Positions 1 through 9,766 are shown, counted from the first letter of the stretch. The stretch: DNA of 64,000 bases from Desulfuromusa kysingii (GCF_900107645.1 NZ_FNQN01000010.1:95815-159814); one strand, 5' to 3'. Numbers and translations: made by a program. The notes: a model not told the origin generated them from the sequence alone.

Positions 1-3000
1 TTGGCAGATACAGGGACAATTGATCCCGATATCCAGCGTTGTACCGATGTCGCTCTGGAAAAAGCTGATATTCAGATCCATTACGACGATCTGGAATCGA
101 CCCCTTGGTTGAATGTCAGTGCCACACCCAACAGTGCAGTGCGACAGGAAAAAGTCACGTTTACCGCTTACAGTAATTATGACCATTGGATTCAACGGCG
201 CGAAGTGAGGATTTTTGCTCCGCAGGATTCAACCCAATCGACCCCGCTACAGGTGCTGCCGATTACGTCACCGGGACAAGTTGAATGGTTCCCGGGGGAT
301 CAGGTGCCTAACGACATCCGTTATGTCCTCCGGGTCTATGATGAACAGGGACAATTTGATGAAACTGCCCCTAAAGCGCTGCGCATTGATCATCGTGCAG
401 AACCCCAGAAAAATCAGGGGAGTGGTCCACGTGAAGAGTTAATCGGCTATGGGGAAAATAGTTTACAGATCCACAATATCCCCGTTCACGGTGGGGCAGT
501 GACTGTCAATGGCAGCGACTTGCCACCTGACAGTCTGGTCAGCGTCATGGGACAGCGGGTTCCCGTTGCTGCCAATGGCCGTTTTGCCACTCGGCAGATC
601 CTTCCGGCTGGTCCCCATGTGGTTACCGTTGAGGTCGAAAATCAACAGGGCCAGTTGAACTTTGCCCGGAATCTCTATGTGCCGGATCAGGATTGGTTTT
701 ATATCGGTATTGCCGATCTGATTGCGGGTGAAAATAGAACTTCAGGCCCAGCGAGTTTGGTCACCACAGATGATCAACACTATGAAAATGACCTCTATAT
801 TGATGGGCGGCTGGCATTCTATCTGAAAGGGAAAATCAAGGGGGAGTGGCTTTTGACGGCAGCTGCCGATACCCAGGAACAACCCTTTGAACACCTGTTC
901 AGTAACTTTGATTCCAAAGATCCGGAGTATCTGTTGCGGCGTCTTGATCCCGATCTCTACTATCCGGTTTATGGTGATGATTCCACCACCGTTGAAGATG
1001 CGCCCACAAGTGGCAAGTTCTATGTCAAAGTGGCGAAGGGGGATTCCCATGTGATGTGGGGGAACTTCCAGACCCGCTGGACCGGGAGTGATTTTGCAAA
1101 TATCAATCGCGGTATGTACGGAGCCAATGCCCACTGGGAATCGCCACAGCAAACCAGCTACGGTGAGAAGCGGGCAAAAGTCGATCTGTTTGCCGGTGAT
1201 CCCGGGACTCTGGGCGCTCGGGACGAATTTCGTGGCACCGGCGGGAGTCTGTACTACCTGCGCCATCTGGATATCACTACCGGATCGGACAATGTCTGGG
1301 TGGAGATTCGCGACAAGGATTCCGGTCTGGTGCTGGAAACCAATCAATTGACCGCTGGGCAAGATTACGAGGTCAACTCTCTACAAGGACGACTGCTGTT
1401 GACCTCCCCCTTGCCTTCCACTGCCGATGATAGCCAATTGGTACGCTCCGGCTCCCTTTCGGGGCACCCTGTCTATCTGGTTGCGACCTATGAATATACC
1501 CCCGGTGTCTCTGAAGCCGATAATATGACGGTGGGCGGACGGGCGACAGCTTGGGGCAATGACCATTTGAACATTGGCGTCACTGGCTATAAACAGGGGG
1601 ATGACGATACCGATCAAACCCTGGGCGAAGTGGATGCCACCTTGCGTTATGCTGCTGGAACTTACGTTAAAGCAGAGGTTGCCCGTTCCGATGGTTCGGG
1701 CAGTGGTAACAATAGTTCTTTGACGGGTGGTTTTGAATTCGAGACCGAAACCGCTGTCGACACGGAAGCCATGGCGAAACGGGTTGAAGCAGGGATCGAT
1801 TTTGCCGAAGTGAGCGATCAGGTTGGACATGCCCATGTCTATTGGCAGGATCGGGAAGAGGGTTTTTCGGGTCCTGGGCAGATTGCAGCCGAAGATATTG
1901 AGCAGCTGGGGGCTGCCATATCCGCTGAAATCACCGATTCCTTCTCCGTGGAGACCCGCGCCGATATGAAAGAGGCGGACACGCAGGATAGCGTCGCTGC
2001 CAGTATGACAGGGATCTATCAGCTCAATCAGCGCTGGAGCCTGAGTGGTGGAGTCCGTTATGATGATCTCGATAACCGTGTCGCCAATTCCAGTTCAACC
2101 CTTTCCGAAAACGGTTCCCGAACCGATTTGGCGGGACAGGTGAATTATACCCCTGCTGCGACCGCTGATCACCCGGACTGGTCCGCTTATGGTTTTGTCC
2201 AGGGGACGATTAAAACCACGGAGAGTCGAGAAAACAATGACCGTTTTGGTGTTGGTGGGCGCTACAAGCTTTTTGATCCGTTACAAATAACGGGAGAAGT
2301 TTCCGGTGGCGATGGTGGTTTGGGTGGCTTGATTGGCGCTGATTGGCGCGTCAATGAACGCAGTCAACTCTACATGAATTATACGCTGGATACGGATCGG
2401 ACCGACGATCTCTCCCGTGGTCGTCAAGGGCAATTTACCAGCGGTGGTAAAACGCGGTATACCGATAGTCTGTCAGTCTATGTTGAGGAGCGGCTGCAAC
2501 ACGGTGATGGCCCTTCTGGGCTGATCCACTCTTTCGGCCTCGATCTGGCAGCATCAGATGCCTGGAACTTTGGATTCAAGGCCGAGAATGGCGACCTTTC
2601 GGATGCCGATATTGAGGATTTGGAACGGACTGCCTTCTCCTTCTCTGCCGGTTATGCCAAGGAAAAAACCCGTTACGCTGGTAATCTGGAATGGCGCAAA
2701 GACGATGGTACCACTTCAGGTAAGCGGACCACCTGGCTGATGCGCAACAATGTTGGTTATCAGACCACGGAAGACTGGCGTTTCCTGGGGAAGTTGAACT
2801 TCTCCTTTGCCGATAGTGATCAAGGGGATACCTATAATGCCGATTTTGTCGAGGCGGTGTTGGGTTACGCCTATCGACCGGTTGCCAACGATAAATTGAA
2901 CACGCTGTTTAAATACACCTATTTTTACGATCTCCCCTCATCGAGTGCGCTCACATCATCGGAGACGCTGGCAGATTACGCCCAGAAGAGTCATGTTTTT

Positions 3001-3363
3001 TCTATCGATGCCATCTATGATCTGACCCCTTGGATTTCCATCGGCGGGAAGTATGGTTATCGCCGCAGTGAAATCCGTGAAAACCGGGTTGATGGATCTT
3101 GGTATAGTTCCAATGCCCACTTGGGTGTGGTCCGGACCGACTTGCACTTTACCCATAATTGGGATGCTTTGCTCGAAGCGCGGTTGTTAAAAGTGACGGC
3201 CGCGGAGGATCAACGCGCCGGGTTCCTGGCAGCCATTTACCGGCATATCAATAAGAACATCAAGTTTGGTGTCGGCTATAACTTTACTGACTTTTCGGAT
3301 GATTTGACCGATCTTGATTATGATTCCAAGGGGTGGTTTATCAATCTGATTGGCAAGTTGTAG
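1..3363 (+). CDS. Large outer-membrane beta-barrel protein, probably 5'-truncated by the window
   Basis: The frame is open from the first base, and the TTG there is unlikely to be the real start, so the N-terminus probably lies outside the window. The visible 1120 residues begin with beta-rich, Ig-like or adhesin-like segments (about residues 30-230). A long region of alternating polar and hydrophobic strands rich in Tyr, Trp and Gly follows to the end. The C-terminus closes with an aromatic-hydrophobic strand ending WFINLIGKL, as outer-membrane barrels do. I do not recognise a named family. It could be an adhesin, a porin-like export barrel, or a conserved-repeat surface protein. It is followed at once by a terminator shared with the convergent znu operon. 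Confidence 0.6.
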   Translation: MADTGTIDPDIQRCTDVALEKADIQIHYDDLESTPWLNVSATPNSAVRQEKVTFTAYSNYDHWIQRREVRIFAPQDSTQSTPLQVLPITSPGQVEWFPGDQVPNDIRYVLRVYDEQGQFDETAPKALRIDHRAEPQKNQGSGPREELIGYGENSLQIHNIPVHGGAVTVNGSDLPPDSLVSVMGQRVPVAANGRFATRQILPAGPHVVTVEVENQQGQLNFARNLYVPDQDWFYIGIADLIAGENRTSGPASLVTTDDQHYENDLYIDGRLAFYLKGKIKGEWLLTAAADTQEQPFEHLFSNFDSKDPEYLLRRLDPDLYYPVYGDDSTTVEDAPTSGKFYVKVAKGDSHVMWGNFQTRWTGSDFANINRGMYGANAHWESPQQTSYGEKRAKVDLFAGDPGTLGARDEFRGTGGSLYYLRHLDITTGSDNVWVEIRDKDSGLVLETNQLTAGQDYEVNSLQGRLLLTSPLPSTADDSQLVRSGSLSGHPVYLVATYEYTPGVSEADNMTVGGRATAWGNDHLNIGVTGYKQGDDDTDQTLGEVDATLRYAAGTYVKAEVARSDGSGSGNNSSLTGGFEFETETAVDTEAMAKRVEAGIDFAEVSDQVGHAHVYWQDREEGFSGPGQIAAEDIEQLGAAISAEITDSFSVETRADMKEADTQDSVAASMTGIYQLNQRWSLSGGVRYDDLDNRVANSSSTLSENGSRTDLAGQVNYTPAATADHPDWSAYGFVQGTIKTTESRENNDRFGVGGRYKLFDPLQITGEVSGGDGGLGGLIGADWRVNERSQLYMNYTLDTDRTDDLSRGRQGQFTSGGKTRYTDSLSVYVEERLQHGDGPSGLIHSFGLDLAASDAWNFGFKAENGDLSDADIEDLERTAFSFSAGYAKEKTRYAGNLEWRKDDGTTSGKRTTWLMRNNVGYQTTEDWRFLGKLNFSFADSDQGDTYNADFVEAVLGYAYRPVANDKLNTLFKYTYFYDLPSSSALTSSETLADYAQKSHVFSIDAIYDLTPWISIGGKYGYRRSEIRENRVDGSWYSSNAHLGVVRTDLHFTHNWDALLEARLLKVTAAEDQRAGFLAAIYRHINKNIKFGVGYNFTDFSDDLTDLDYDSKGWFINLIGKL

Positions 3364-3381
3364 GGAGTATTAGCGGGAAGA

Positions 3382-3416
3382 AAACCGGGGAATTCAACTG
3401 TCCCCGGTTTTTTTAA
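3382..3416. terminator. Bidirectional rho-independent terminator
   Basis: A 10-bp stem (AAACCGGGGA pairing with TCCCCGGTTT) with a short loop is followed by a T run. An A-rich flank lies on the other side. It sits between the convergent outer-membrane gene and znuB and can serve both strands. Confidence 0.85.
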
Positions 3417-3421
3417 TTTCA

Positions 3422-4219
3422 TTAATTTCGCTGCAAGCTTTTTGGCAGCAGCAAGCTCAGGATAAAAATCAAACAGGCTGCAACAACAATGGATGGTCCA
3501 GTCGGAGTATCCCACTGAAAAGAACCAAATAACCCTGCACTGACCGCAAGACAACCAAAGGTACTGGCCAGAATAGCCATGATTTCCGGGTTGCCGGCAA
3601 AACGTCTGGCCGTTGCCGCAGGGATGATCAGCAGCGCTGTGACCAGTAACATCCCGACAACTTTCATCATTACCGCCACAATTAAAGCAATAAGTCCCAG
3701 AAATAACCAGTTAATGCGTTCCACCGGAACTCCTTCAACCCGTGCCAGATCTTCATGGATTGTAATAGCCAGTAATGGTTTCCAAAGTATCAGTAAGACC
3801 AGCAGTGCGATCCCGCCACCGATAAAAATCCAGCCCAGATCGCTGTTACTGATGGCGAGGATATCGCCAAACAGGTAGGCCACAAGATCAATACGGACAT
3901 CTTTCATAAAGGCCAGTGCGACGAGCCCTAAAGAAAGTGCTCCGTGGGCGAAAATGCCAAGCATGGTATCACTGGCGAGCTGTCGCTGGTGCTGACTGAG
4001 GAACAGGAGGATCGCCAAACCTTGGCAAATGACAATAATCCCCAGAGTCAGGTTAATATGCAGCATGAATCCTAGGGCGACCCCAAGGAGGGCGGAATGG
4101 GCGAGGGTATCACCGAAATAAGCCAGCCGTCTCCAAACGACGAAAGAGCCAAATGGACCAGCAATCAAGGCAACTCCCAGTCCCCCTAACAATGCGCGAA
4201 GCAGAAAGTTATCAATCAT
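3422..4219 (-). CDS. znuB: Zinc ABC transporter permease ZnuB
   Basis: This 265-residue protein is polytopic, with about eight hydrophobic segments, and matches the ABC-3 family of metal-ion permeases. In that family it forms the membrane channel for Zn (or Mn/Fe) delivered by the periplasmic binding protein. I chose the ATG at 4219 because a TAGGAGA Shine-Dalgarno precedes it and the N-terminus (MIDNFLLRAL) is typical. A longer frame back to 4279 would overlap znuC extensively. The start overlaps the end of znuC by 8 nt, so the two are translationally coupled. Next to a Zur-type regulator and a Zur box, zinc is the likely substrate. Confidence 0.9.
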   Translation of the reverse strand: MIDNFLLRALLGGLGVALIAGPFGSFVVWRRLAYFGDTLAHSALLGVALGFMLHINLTLGIIVICQGLAILLFLSQHQRQLASDTMLGIFAHGALSLGLVALAFMKDVRIDLVAYLFGDILAISNSDLGWIFIGGGIALLVLLILWKPLLAITIHEDLARVEGVPVERINWLFLGLIALIVAVMMKVVGMLLVTALLIIPAATARRFAGNPEIMAILASTFGCLAVSAGLFGSFQWDTPTGPSIVVAACLIFILSLLLPKSLQRN

Positions 4220-4973
4220 TTCCGAGTCTCCTACTGCAAGTTGCACATTCATCGTGATGATGGTTCTGGTCGTGAACATAGATCGCGATATCCTTCACTG
4301 CTGAAGGTCCGAACAGTTCAAGAAATGCGGGGTCATTGGTGACTGATTCGGGGGTGCCACTACAACAGATATGACGATTCAGGCAAAGCACATGATCGGT
4401 CGCTGCCATCACCAGATGGAGATCATGAGAGACCATGAGGACCGCACAACCGCGTCGATCACGAACCTTAGATATGAGCTGATAGAGCTCAATTTGACCA
4501 TGTACGTCAACCCCTTGAACCGGCTCGTCAAGGACCAATAACTCTGGGTCGCGGATTAAGGCCCGAGCGAGTAATACCCGTTGCATTTCCCCGCCAGAGA
4601 GATTTTTCAGTGCTGATTCAAAAACGTGGGTCGCGCCGACTTCTTCCAACAGCGGCAGGACTTTTGAGCGGTCATTTTTGCAAGCGAGAAAAAGAAAGCG
4701 TTTAACCGTCAGCGGGAATGTAGGATCCAACTGTAGTCGTTGGGGCATATAGCCAATCGTTAATCCCTGGCGTTGGCTCACTCTCCCCGTTGTCGGTCGT
4801 TGGAGGCCAAGAGCGACCCGCAATAGAGTGGTTTTCCCGGCGCCGTTCGGGCCGATGATCGTTAAGATCTCTCCGGGAGCAATTTTGAAATCAATTTTTT
4901 CCAGCAACAGCCGCTTGTTCAAGACGAGATCCACGGCAGAAACTTCCAACAATGGTTGTTCAGTTTGACTCAT
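4212..4973 (-). CDS. znuC: Zinc ABC transporter ATP-binding protein ZnuC
   Basis: A 253-residue ABC ATPase. Walker A (GPNGAGKTT) lies near residue 40, the signature LSGGEMQR near 125 and Walker B (LLVLDEP) near 145. The last 20 residues are His/Cys rich (HDQNHHHDECATC), unlike a generic ATPase and fitting a metal transporter. It powers ZnuB and accepts metal from ZnuA, which is encoded divergently. It starts 2 nt after the zur stop codon, so zur-znuC-znuB form one operon. Confidence 0.92.
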   Translation of the reverse strand: MSQTEQPLLEVSAVDLVLNKRLLLEKIDFKIAPGEILTIIGPNGAGKTTLLRVALGLQRPTTGRVSQRQGLTIGYMPQRLQLDPTFPLTVKRFLFLACKNDRSKVLPLLEEVGATHVFESALKNLSGGEMQRVLLARALIRDPELLVLDEPVQGVDVHGQIELYQLISKVRDRRGCAVLMVSHDLHLVMAATDHVLCLNRHICCSGTPESVTNDPAFLELFGPSAVKDIAIYVHDQNHHHDECATCSRRLGND

Positions 4974-4975
4974 GA

Positions 4976-5479
4976 TCAGGTATCCTCACGACAAATTTTA
5001 ATCCGACACCGAGGACAGAGCCCCATAATCTCAACAGTATGTTGGTGAACTTCAAAGTCGACATCAGCGGCACTCTGTTCAATAGCTTTGGTGATCAACG
5101 GTGAATCTAATTCTGCAAAAGCTTTACAGGATTCACAAATAAAAAAATGGCCATCGTGAGGATACTCAGGATGAACACAGCCAACATAGGCATTCAATGA
5201 ATTGATTCTGTGAATCAGACCCAGATCAAGTAAAAAATCGAGGGCCCGATAAACCGTTGGCGGCGCGGCTCGACCGTCGACTTGTAGTTTTTCAAGAACC
5301 TCGTAAGCGCCGATTGGTCTATGTTGCTGCCAAACGAGCTCAAATACGCGTCGACGCAAAGTGGTAAAGCGTTGGCCTCGTTGTTGACAAAGCTGCTCGG
5401 CGTTCGCCATGGCACTGGAAATGCAAAGTTCATGGTCGTGCTCACCGCGGATAAATTGGAGTTCTTTAGGCGTTGACAT
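4976..5479 (-). CDS. zur: Fur-family zinc uptake regulator Zur
   Basis: A 167-residue Fur-family repressor. It has an N-terminal winged helix, then a zinc-site region with CVHPEYPHDGHFFICESCK and a C-terminal CPRCRIKIC motif giving the structural Cys4 zinc site. In this family Zn(II) binding closes the dimer on operator DNA. The assignment as Zur, not Fur, rests on its operon with znuCB, divergent znuA and the Zur-type palindrome upstream. Start: ATG at 5479. A GTG at 5500 in frame is an alternative. Confidence 0.88.
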   Translation of the reverse strand: MSTPKELQFIRGEHDHELCISSAMANAEQLCQQRGQRFTTLRRRVFELVWQQHRPIGAYEVLEKLQVDGRAAPPTVYRALDFLLDLGLIHRINSLNAYVGCVHPEYPHDGHFFICESCKAFAELDSPLITKAIEQSAADVDFEVHQHTVEIMGLCPRCRIKICREDT

Positions 5480-5511
5480 AATGAAAATCAATACTCCCAC
5501 TTGACTCTTAT

Positions 5512-5530
5512 AATGTTATATTATAACGTT
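5512..5530. promoter_or_regulatory. Zur operator (palindrome) between zur and znuA
   Basis: The perfect inverted repeat GTTATA-T-TATAAC is embedded in a longer, near-symmetrical AT-rich site. This matches the proteobacterial Zur box core. It lies 33 bp upstream of zur and 43 bp upstream of divergent znuA, so one site could repress both directions. Confidence 0.85.
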
Positions 5531-5572
5531 TCAACAGGTAAGATATTCTAGTCCAATTTAAGGAGAAAAACA

Positions 5573-6514
5573 ATGAAGAGGATATATTTATCCCTACTGC
5601 TGTTAATGGTAACGGCATTGCCCCTGTGGGCAGCGGAATCGGCGGTTCCCCAGGTTGTTGTCAGTATTAAGCCTTTACATTCTCTGGTTTCTGGAGTTAT
5701 GCAGGGTGTTGGCACGCCAGATTTGGTCGTGAAGAGTGGCGGCTCTCCGCATGGTTATGTCCTGCGCCCTTCTGAGGCACAACTGCTGTCAAAGGCACAA
5801 CTGGTGATCTGGGTCGGGCATGAGCTGGAAAGCTTTCTTAATAAGCCTTTAGCAACCCTTGGACAAAAAGCTAAACAACTGGAGCTGGCCGATGCGTTAG
5901 AACCTTATCTGTTGTCAGTCCGGAAGGGGGATGGCTGGGAATCACATGCTCATAAACATGTTGGTGATGATCATGATGCTCACGACGATCATCACTATAT
6001 CAAGCCGGACCAACATCTCTGGCTTGACCCAGCCATGGCAAAACGAATTGTAACCCTGACGGCTAAAGCTCTGGTTGAAATAGATCCAAGTAGACAGGAT
6101 CAATATCAAGCCAACGCTGAACAAATGATCGAGAGACTCGATCAACTGGATAAGCACTTGAAAGAGAAACTTGAGCCGGTTAAAGGGGTTCCCTATATTG
6201 TTTTTCATGCCGCCTATCAATACTTAGAAGCGGCTTATGGCCTGAACGCAGTGGGATCCATTACCCTTGATCCAGGGCGGACACCGGGTGCAAAGAAGAT
6301 CAGCGAGATCCATCATAAGATCAAGGAACTCAATGCCAAGTGTGTCTTCAGTGAGCCGCAATTTGAGTCGCGACTGGTGGCAACGGTGATAGAAGGAACC
6401 AATGCCAAAACCGGAATTCTTGACCCTTTGGGGGCAGATATTCCCAATGGCCCTGATGCTTATTTTGAATTAATGACCCGTTTAGGGGATAATCTTTACG
6501 AAGGTTTGAAATAA
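5573..6514 (+). CDS. znuA: Zinc ABC transporter substrate-binding protein ZnuA
   Basis: A 313-residue cluster A-I metal-binding protein. It has a signal peptide (about residues 1-20, ending PLWAA), two lobes, and a His/Asp-rich charged loop around residues 123-147 (HAHKH...DDHDAHDDHH). That loop is typical of ZnuA and is thought to gather zinc. Conserved ligand His residues lie in SPHGYVL, DQHLWLDP and IVFHAAYQY. Its ATG has an AAGGAG ribosome site. It is divergent from zur-znuCB across the Zur box, so it should be induced under zinc limitation. Confidence 0.93.
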   Translation: MKRIYLSLLLLMVTALPLWAAESAVPQVVVSIKPLHSLVSGVMQGVGTPDLVVKSGGSPHGYVLRPSEAQLLSKAQLVIWVGHELESFLNKPLATLGQKAKQLELADALEPYLLSVRKGDGWESHAHKHVGDDHDAHDDHHYIKPDQHLWLDPAMAKRIVTLTAKALVEIDPSRQDQYQANAEQMIERLDQLDKHLKEKLEPVKGVPYIVFHAAYQYLEAAYGLNAVGSITLDPGRTPGAKKISEIHHKIKELNAKCVFSEPQFESRLVATVIEGTNAKTGILDPLGADIPNGPDAYFELMTRLGDNLYEGLK

Positions 6515-6531
6515 AAAAACCGGTTAGCTGT

Positions 6532-6566
6532 AAAAAAAGCGCCCTTGAATAGGGGCGCTTTTTTTA
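6532..6566 (+). terminator. Terminator downstream of znuA
   Basis: The stem GCGCCC/GGGGCGC is flanked by an A run on the left and a T run on the right. It lies between convergent znuA and prc and could act on both strands. Confidence 0.85.
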
Positions 6567-6596
6567 TGCTGATTTATTTATTCAAGCGATCTCACA

Positions 6597-8687
6597 TTAA
6601 CTGGATGGAATCACCATATCGAGAAGCAGGAAGACACCTTCATCGACATAGGGGTCGTCAGCGATCTTTTCATCGAGAGTGAGTTCTTTATTGTCATCGT
6701 CTTCCTCAGAATCCATCATCCCGTGTGGAGTCATTCTCTTTAATTCATCACGAAATTCATCACGTTCAGCTAACATGTCGGTGAGTAACAGGGACTGCTG
6801 AGTCTCGGCACGTCTCTTTTCAGCGTTGGTAGCATCGGTAATGATCTCCTGAAACTTTTCACTCTGCTTGATCCTGGCTTGACTGGATTGTTGCAGTTCA
6901 ACAATATTCTCAGGAGAATCTTGCCAGCGTTGATACTTTGCAGAGTCAATATGATCCCATGGGAGTGCATTATCGAGATATTTTTCACCGCTCTCTAGTC
7001 CGTCCAGACGCGATGGCAGGACGATATCGGGATTGACCCCTTTTTCCTGGGTTGACTCACCACTGATGCGATAAAATTTCTGGATTGTCACCTTTACGGC
7101 TCCAAGCGGCATGTATTTTTCCATTCCCCGCAGGTTAACAAACCGATCAAGATCCAACAGCGCTTGAACTGTCCCTTTGCCGTGGGTATGTTCATCTCCG
7201 ACGATCAATGCCCGACCATAGTCCTGAAGAGCACCGGCGAGAATTTCTGAGGCGGAAGCACTGAAGCGGTTGACGAGCACAACCATGGGTCCGCTATATT
7301 CTACGGAGCTGTCATCGTCGCTCATGATCCGTATTCTCCCTGAACCGTCGCGAATCTGTACCACGGGTCCAGTCTTGATAAAGAGGCCTGTTACGCTGAC
7401 AGCGTCGGATAGCGATCCGCCACCATTGTTGCGCAAGTCAATGATCAATCCGGAAATATTTTCCTGGTTTTGTCGTTGTAATTCTGCCCGTAAATCGTCG
7501 GTACAGTTACGGTCGGTTTTGCCACTATAGTCACGATAAAAAGAAGGAATCTTGATATAGCCAAAGCGTTCCCCACTTTTTTCATCGGTGACGGTTGTCC
7601 CTTTGACAAAAGTTTCTTTGATTTCAACAACATCACGAATAATCGGCACAATCAACTGACGACCGTCAGGTTTTTTTATCGTTAAGCGAACTTCTGTCCC
7701 TTTCTTGCCACGAATCAGAGCGACAGCGTCACGGATCCTGGTATCGGTAATATCAACCGCATCCGCCGTTGCTTCTGCGACTTTGAGAATAATATCATCT
7801 GCCTCCAGTTGTCCTTGCTTTGATGCTGCGCTACCGGGAATAACCCGCACGACTTTGATATAACCATCATCTTCCCGCAAGGTTGCTCCGATCCCTTCAA
7901 GGGAACCACTCATCTGGATATCAAAATCTTCTTTGGACGTCGGTGGCAGATAGCTGGTGTGGGGATCAAAGGCTTGTGAAATGGCATTGAGATAGCGATC
8001 GTAATGGTCCTGAGGGGTTTCTTCTAGCATCCGCTTCAGACGGCTGTTTGTCCTCTTTCCGACCTTCTCTTTGGCTTGTACCAATAACTCTGCATCCATC
8101 TCGGCATCAACGGGTAATAACGCACCCTCATCATCGACACCAACCTCATCTTCACGCAAGGTAATATAGTCACTTAAGGTCTGCGCTTTGATGATCTTTC
8201 TCCAGCGTTCACGCTGCTGCGTTAAGTCGGTCACATAGCTCATCTTGTCAGGATCAGTTTCAACCTCTTCTTTAACCGTCGGGTCGATCTTCTGATCAAG
8301 AAGTTGAGCAACCAGTTCCTGAACTTGGGTGATGCGTTGGTTGAGAATTTCCCGTCCCAAAAGGGGGAGTTCCAGACGGCCTCGACGGATCGAGTCATCA
8401 ATCTGATCTTTATACAGAGTCAACTTGTCAGCATCTTCCTGCCAGAGGAAGCGTTTCTGAAAGTCGAGTTGTTTCAGGTAGAGATCAAATGCCGCTTCGG
8501 AGAGGGCATCATCGGTCGGTTTCTGGCTGTAGTGTTTTCCGCTGAGTTGTTGTTGCAGCATATGCCCGAGGAGTCGAGCTCTGTTGGTATCAAACGGTTC
8601 AGCGTCTTGGGCCCAGGAGCTGATGGGAAGCAGTGTAAGCAAGACAACGAAAACAATCCGACTGATATATTTTCCAGGAAAAAACAT
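6597..8687 (-). CDS. prc: Tail-specific (C-terminal processing) protease Prc
   Basis: A 696-residue periplasmic S41A serine protease. A signal peptide (ending SSWAQ) leads into an N-terminal helical domain. A PDZ domain follows (about residues 255-340, with SLEGIGATL and GSAASKQGQLEADD), and then the protease core. The core contains LIIDLRNNGGG, the catalytic serine S478 in RFSASASE and lysine K504 in GKGTVQ, numbered from the start used here. Members degrade or trim periplasmic proteins with nonpolar C-termini. I chose ATG 8687 because GGGG sits 6 nt upstream. The more upstream ATGs (8699, 8783) lack a ribosome site. It appears monocistronic. Confidence 0.9.
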   Translation of the reverse strand: MFFPGKYISRIVFVVLLTLLPISSWAQDAEPFDTNRARLLGHMLQQQLSGKHYSQKPTDDALSEAAFDLYLKQLDFQKRFLWQEDADKLTLYKDQIDDSIRRGRLELPLLGREILNQRITQVQELVAQLLDQKIDPTVKEEVETDPDKMSYVTDLTQQRERWRKIIKAQTLSDYITLREDEVGVDDEGALLPVDAEMDAELLVQAKEKVGKRTNSRLKRMLEETPQDHYDRYLNAISQAFDPHTSYLPPTSKEDFDIQMSGSLEGIGATLREDDGYIKVVRVIPGSAASKQGQLEADDIILKVAEATADAVDITDTRIRDAVALIRGKKGTEVRLTIKKPDGRQLIVPIIRDVVEIKETFVKGTTVTDEKSGERFGYIKIPSFYRDYSGKTDRNCTDDLRAELQRQNQENISGLIIDLRNNGGGSLSDAVSVTGLFIKTGPVVQIRDGSGRIRIMSDDDSSVEYSGPMVVLVNRFSASASEILAGALQDYGRALIVGDEHTHGKGTVQALLDLDRFVNLRGMEKYMPLGAVKVTIQKFYRISGESTQEKGVNPDIVLPSRLDGLESGEKYLDNALPWDHIDSAKYQRWQDSPENIVELQQSSQARIKQSEKFQEIITDATNAEKRRAETQQSLLLTDMLAERDEFRDELKRMTPHGMMDSEEDDDNKELTLDEKIADDPYVDEGVFLLLDMVIPSS

Positions 8688-8911
8688 AAAAAACCCCATA
8701 TAATTTATTGTTGACTGATCAAATGTCGTAATTCTTAAGACAATGTAACCCTGACAGACAGGCAACCGCAAGAGACAAATCAAGATCAGCTCTCAAGACA
8801 GGGGGAAAAGGTTTTTCTGGAAACGGCAAAGTCGCAATTACCTGCTACAATAGTATTCAGAGAATGTGCAGATGATTTCTCTTTTTAAGGCTGAATCGAA
8901 GGAATGTTGCG

Positions 8912-9280
8912 ATGACAGAACAGCGCGATTACCGGCGGCTCAATTTCCGAACAGAGTCTGATATCACGATTAACGATGCGGTTTATCGTTGCGATATCGT
9001 TGATCTGGCTCTGCAGGGGGCGCTATTCAGGTCGGAGCTTCAACTTCCCATTCCGTTGGGGGCTAAGGTTCCTCTGAGTATCTATCTGCCTGAAACATCA
9101 ATGCGGATGCAATTTATCGGCGAGTTGATTCATCAACATGGAAACTTTTATGGGTTTATCTTTGTCTCCGCAGAAGATCAGAGTTTGGCGCATCTGCGTC
9201 GCTTACTGGAATTGAACTTTGGCGACGCTGAATCGACAGAGCAAGAATTCAGTCACTGGCTCAGAAAGAGTTCTTCTTAG
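8912..9280 (+). CDS. PilZ-domain protein
   Basis: A 122-residue single-domain protein with the PilZ c-di-GMP signature. RR-x3-R sits in YRRLNFR at residues 7-12, and DLALQGALF near residue 31 corresponds to the D/N-x-S-x-x-G motif with a substituted Ser. The rest is a six-stranded barrel pattern. Such stand-alone PilZ proteins act as c-di-GMP-responsive adaptors for motility or polysaccharide production. Its target cannot be read from the neighbours. Confidence 0.8.
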   Translation: MTEQRDYRRLNFRTESDITINDAVYRCDIVDLALQGALFRSELQLPIPLGAKVPLSIYLPETSMRMQFIGELIHQHGNFYGFIFVSAEDQSLAHLRRLLELNFGDAESTEQEFSHWLRKSSS

Positions 9281-9346
9281 ACGCCTTTCTCTTGGCAATC
9301 CTAACAGAGTCGACTATGATATAAGGCTTCGATAAAAAATTATCTT

Positions 9347-9382
9347 CAAGTTATGAAGTGTTGGCAAGTTATGAAGTATTGG
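9347..9382 (+). repeat. 18-bp tandem duplication upstream of the zinc-ribbon gene
   Basis: CAAGTTATGAAGTGTTGG is followed directly by a second copy differing at one base (17/18). The second copy ends at the ribosome site of the next gene, so the duplication lies in its 5' leader. Confidence 0.8.
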
Positions 9383-9390
9383 AGTGAGTG

Positions 9391-9723
9391 ATGGCCATTA
9401 AACGATGTCAAAAATGTGAAGAACCTCTTAAAGGAGAATTTTGGTGCAGTCACTGTAAGACCGTATTTAAATGTCCAACTCCTGGATGTGGGGCAACTAT
9501 TAAGCCCGGAGCAACTGAATGTCACCGTTGTGGTCTGTTTTTTGAGGATTACCTGAACGGTCGAAAAATGTATCGCCGCTGTCCGAAGTGTAAGAAAAAG
9601 CAGGGGCTTTCTGAACAACAATGCCGCTTTTGTCACCATTGGTTCAATTGTCCGACCTGTGGAGAAAAGGTTTCAACCAATACAGTTCTAACCTGTCCCC
9701 GCTGTGGGACATCGCTACGTTAA
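9391..9723 (+). CDS. Double zinc-ribbon protein
   Basis: A small 110-residue protein built almost entirely of CxxC knuckles: CQKC, CSHC, a CPTPGC motif, CHRC, CPKC, CRFC, CPTC and CPRC. These make several zinc ribbons of the double zinc-ribbon type. I chose the ATG at 9391 because GGAGTGA precedes it by 5 nt. An in-frame GTG lies one codon upstream. No enzymatic domain is visible. It could bind nucleic acid or protein partners. Function unknown. Confidence 0.75.
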   Translation: MAIKRCQKCEEPLKGEFWCSHCKTVFKCPTPGCGATIKPGATECHRCGLFFEDYLNGRKMYRRCPKCKKKQGLSEQQCRFCHHWFNCPTCGEKVSTNTVLTCPRCGTSLR

Positions 9724-9766
9724 GAATACCGAGATAAAAACATGATCTTGTCCCCGGGGAGATACC

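Noticed and set aside
742..1362. 206-codon minus-strand frame inside the first gene
   Set aside because: It lies fully antisense to the outer-membrane protein frame, has no ribosome site and no family pattern.
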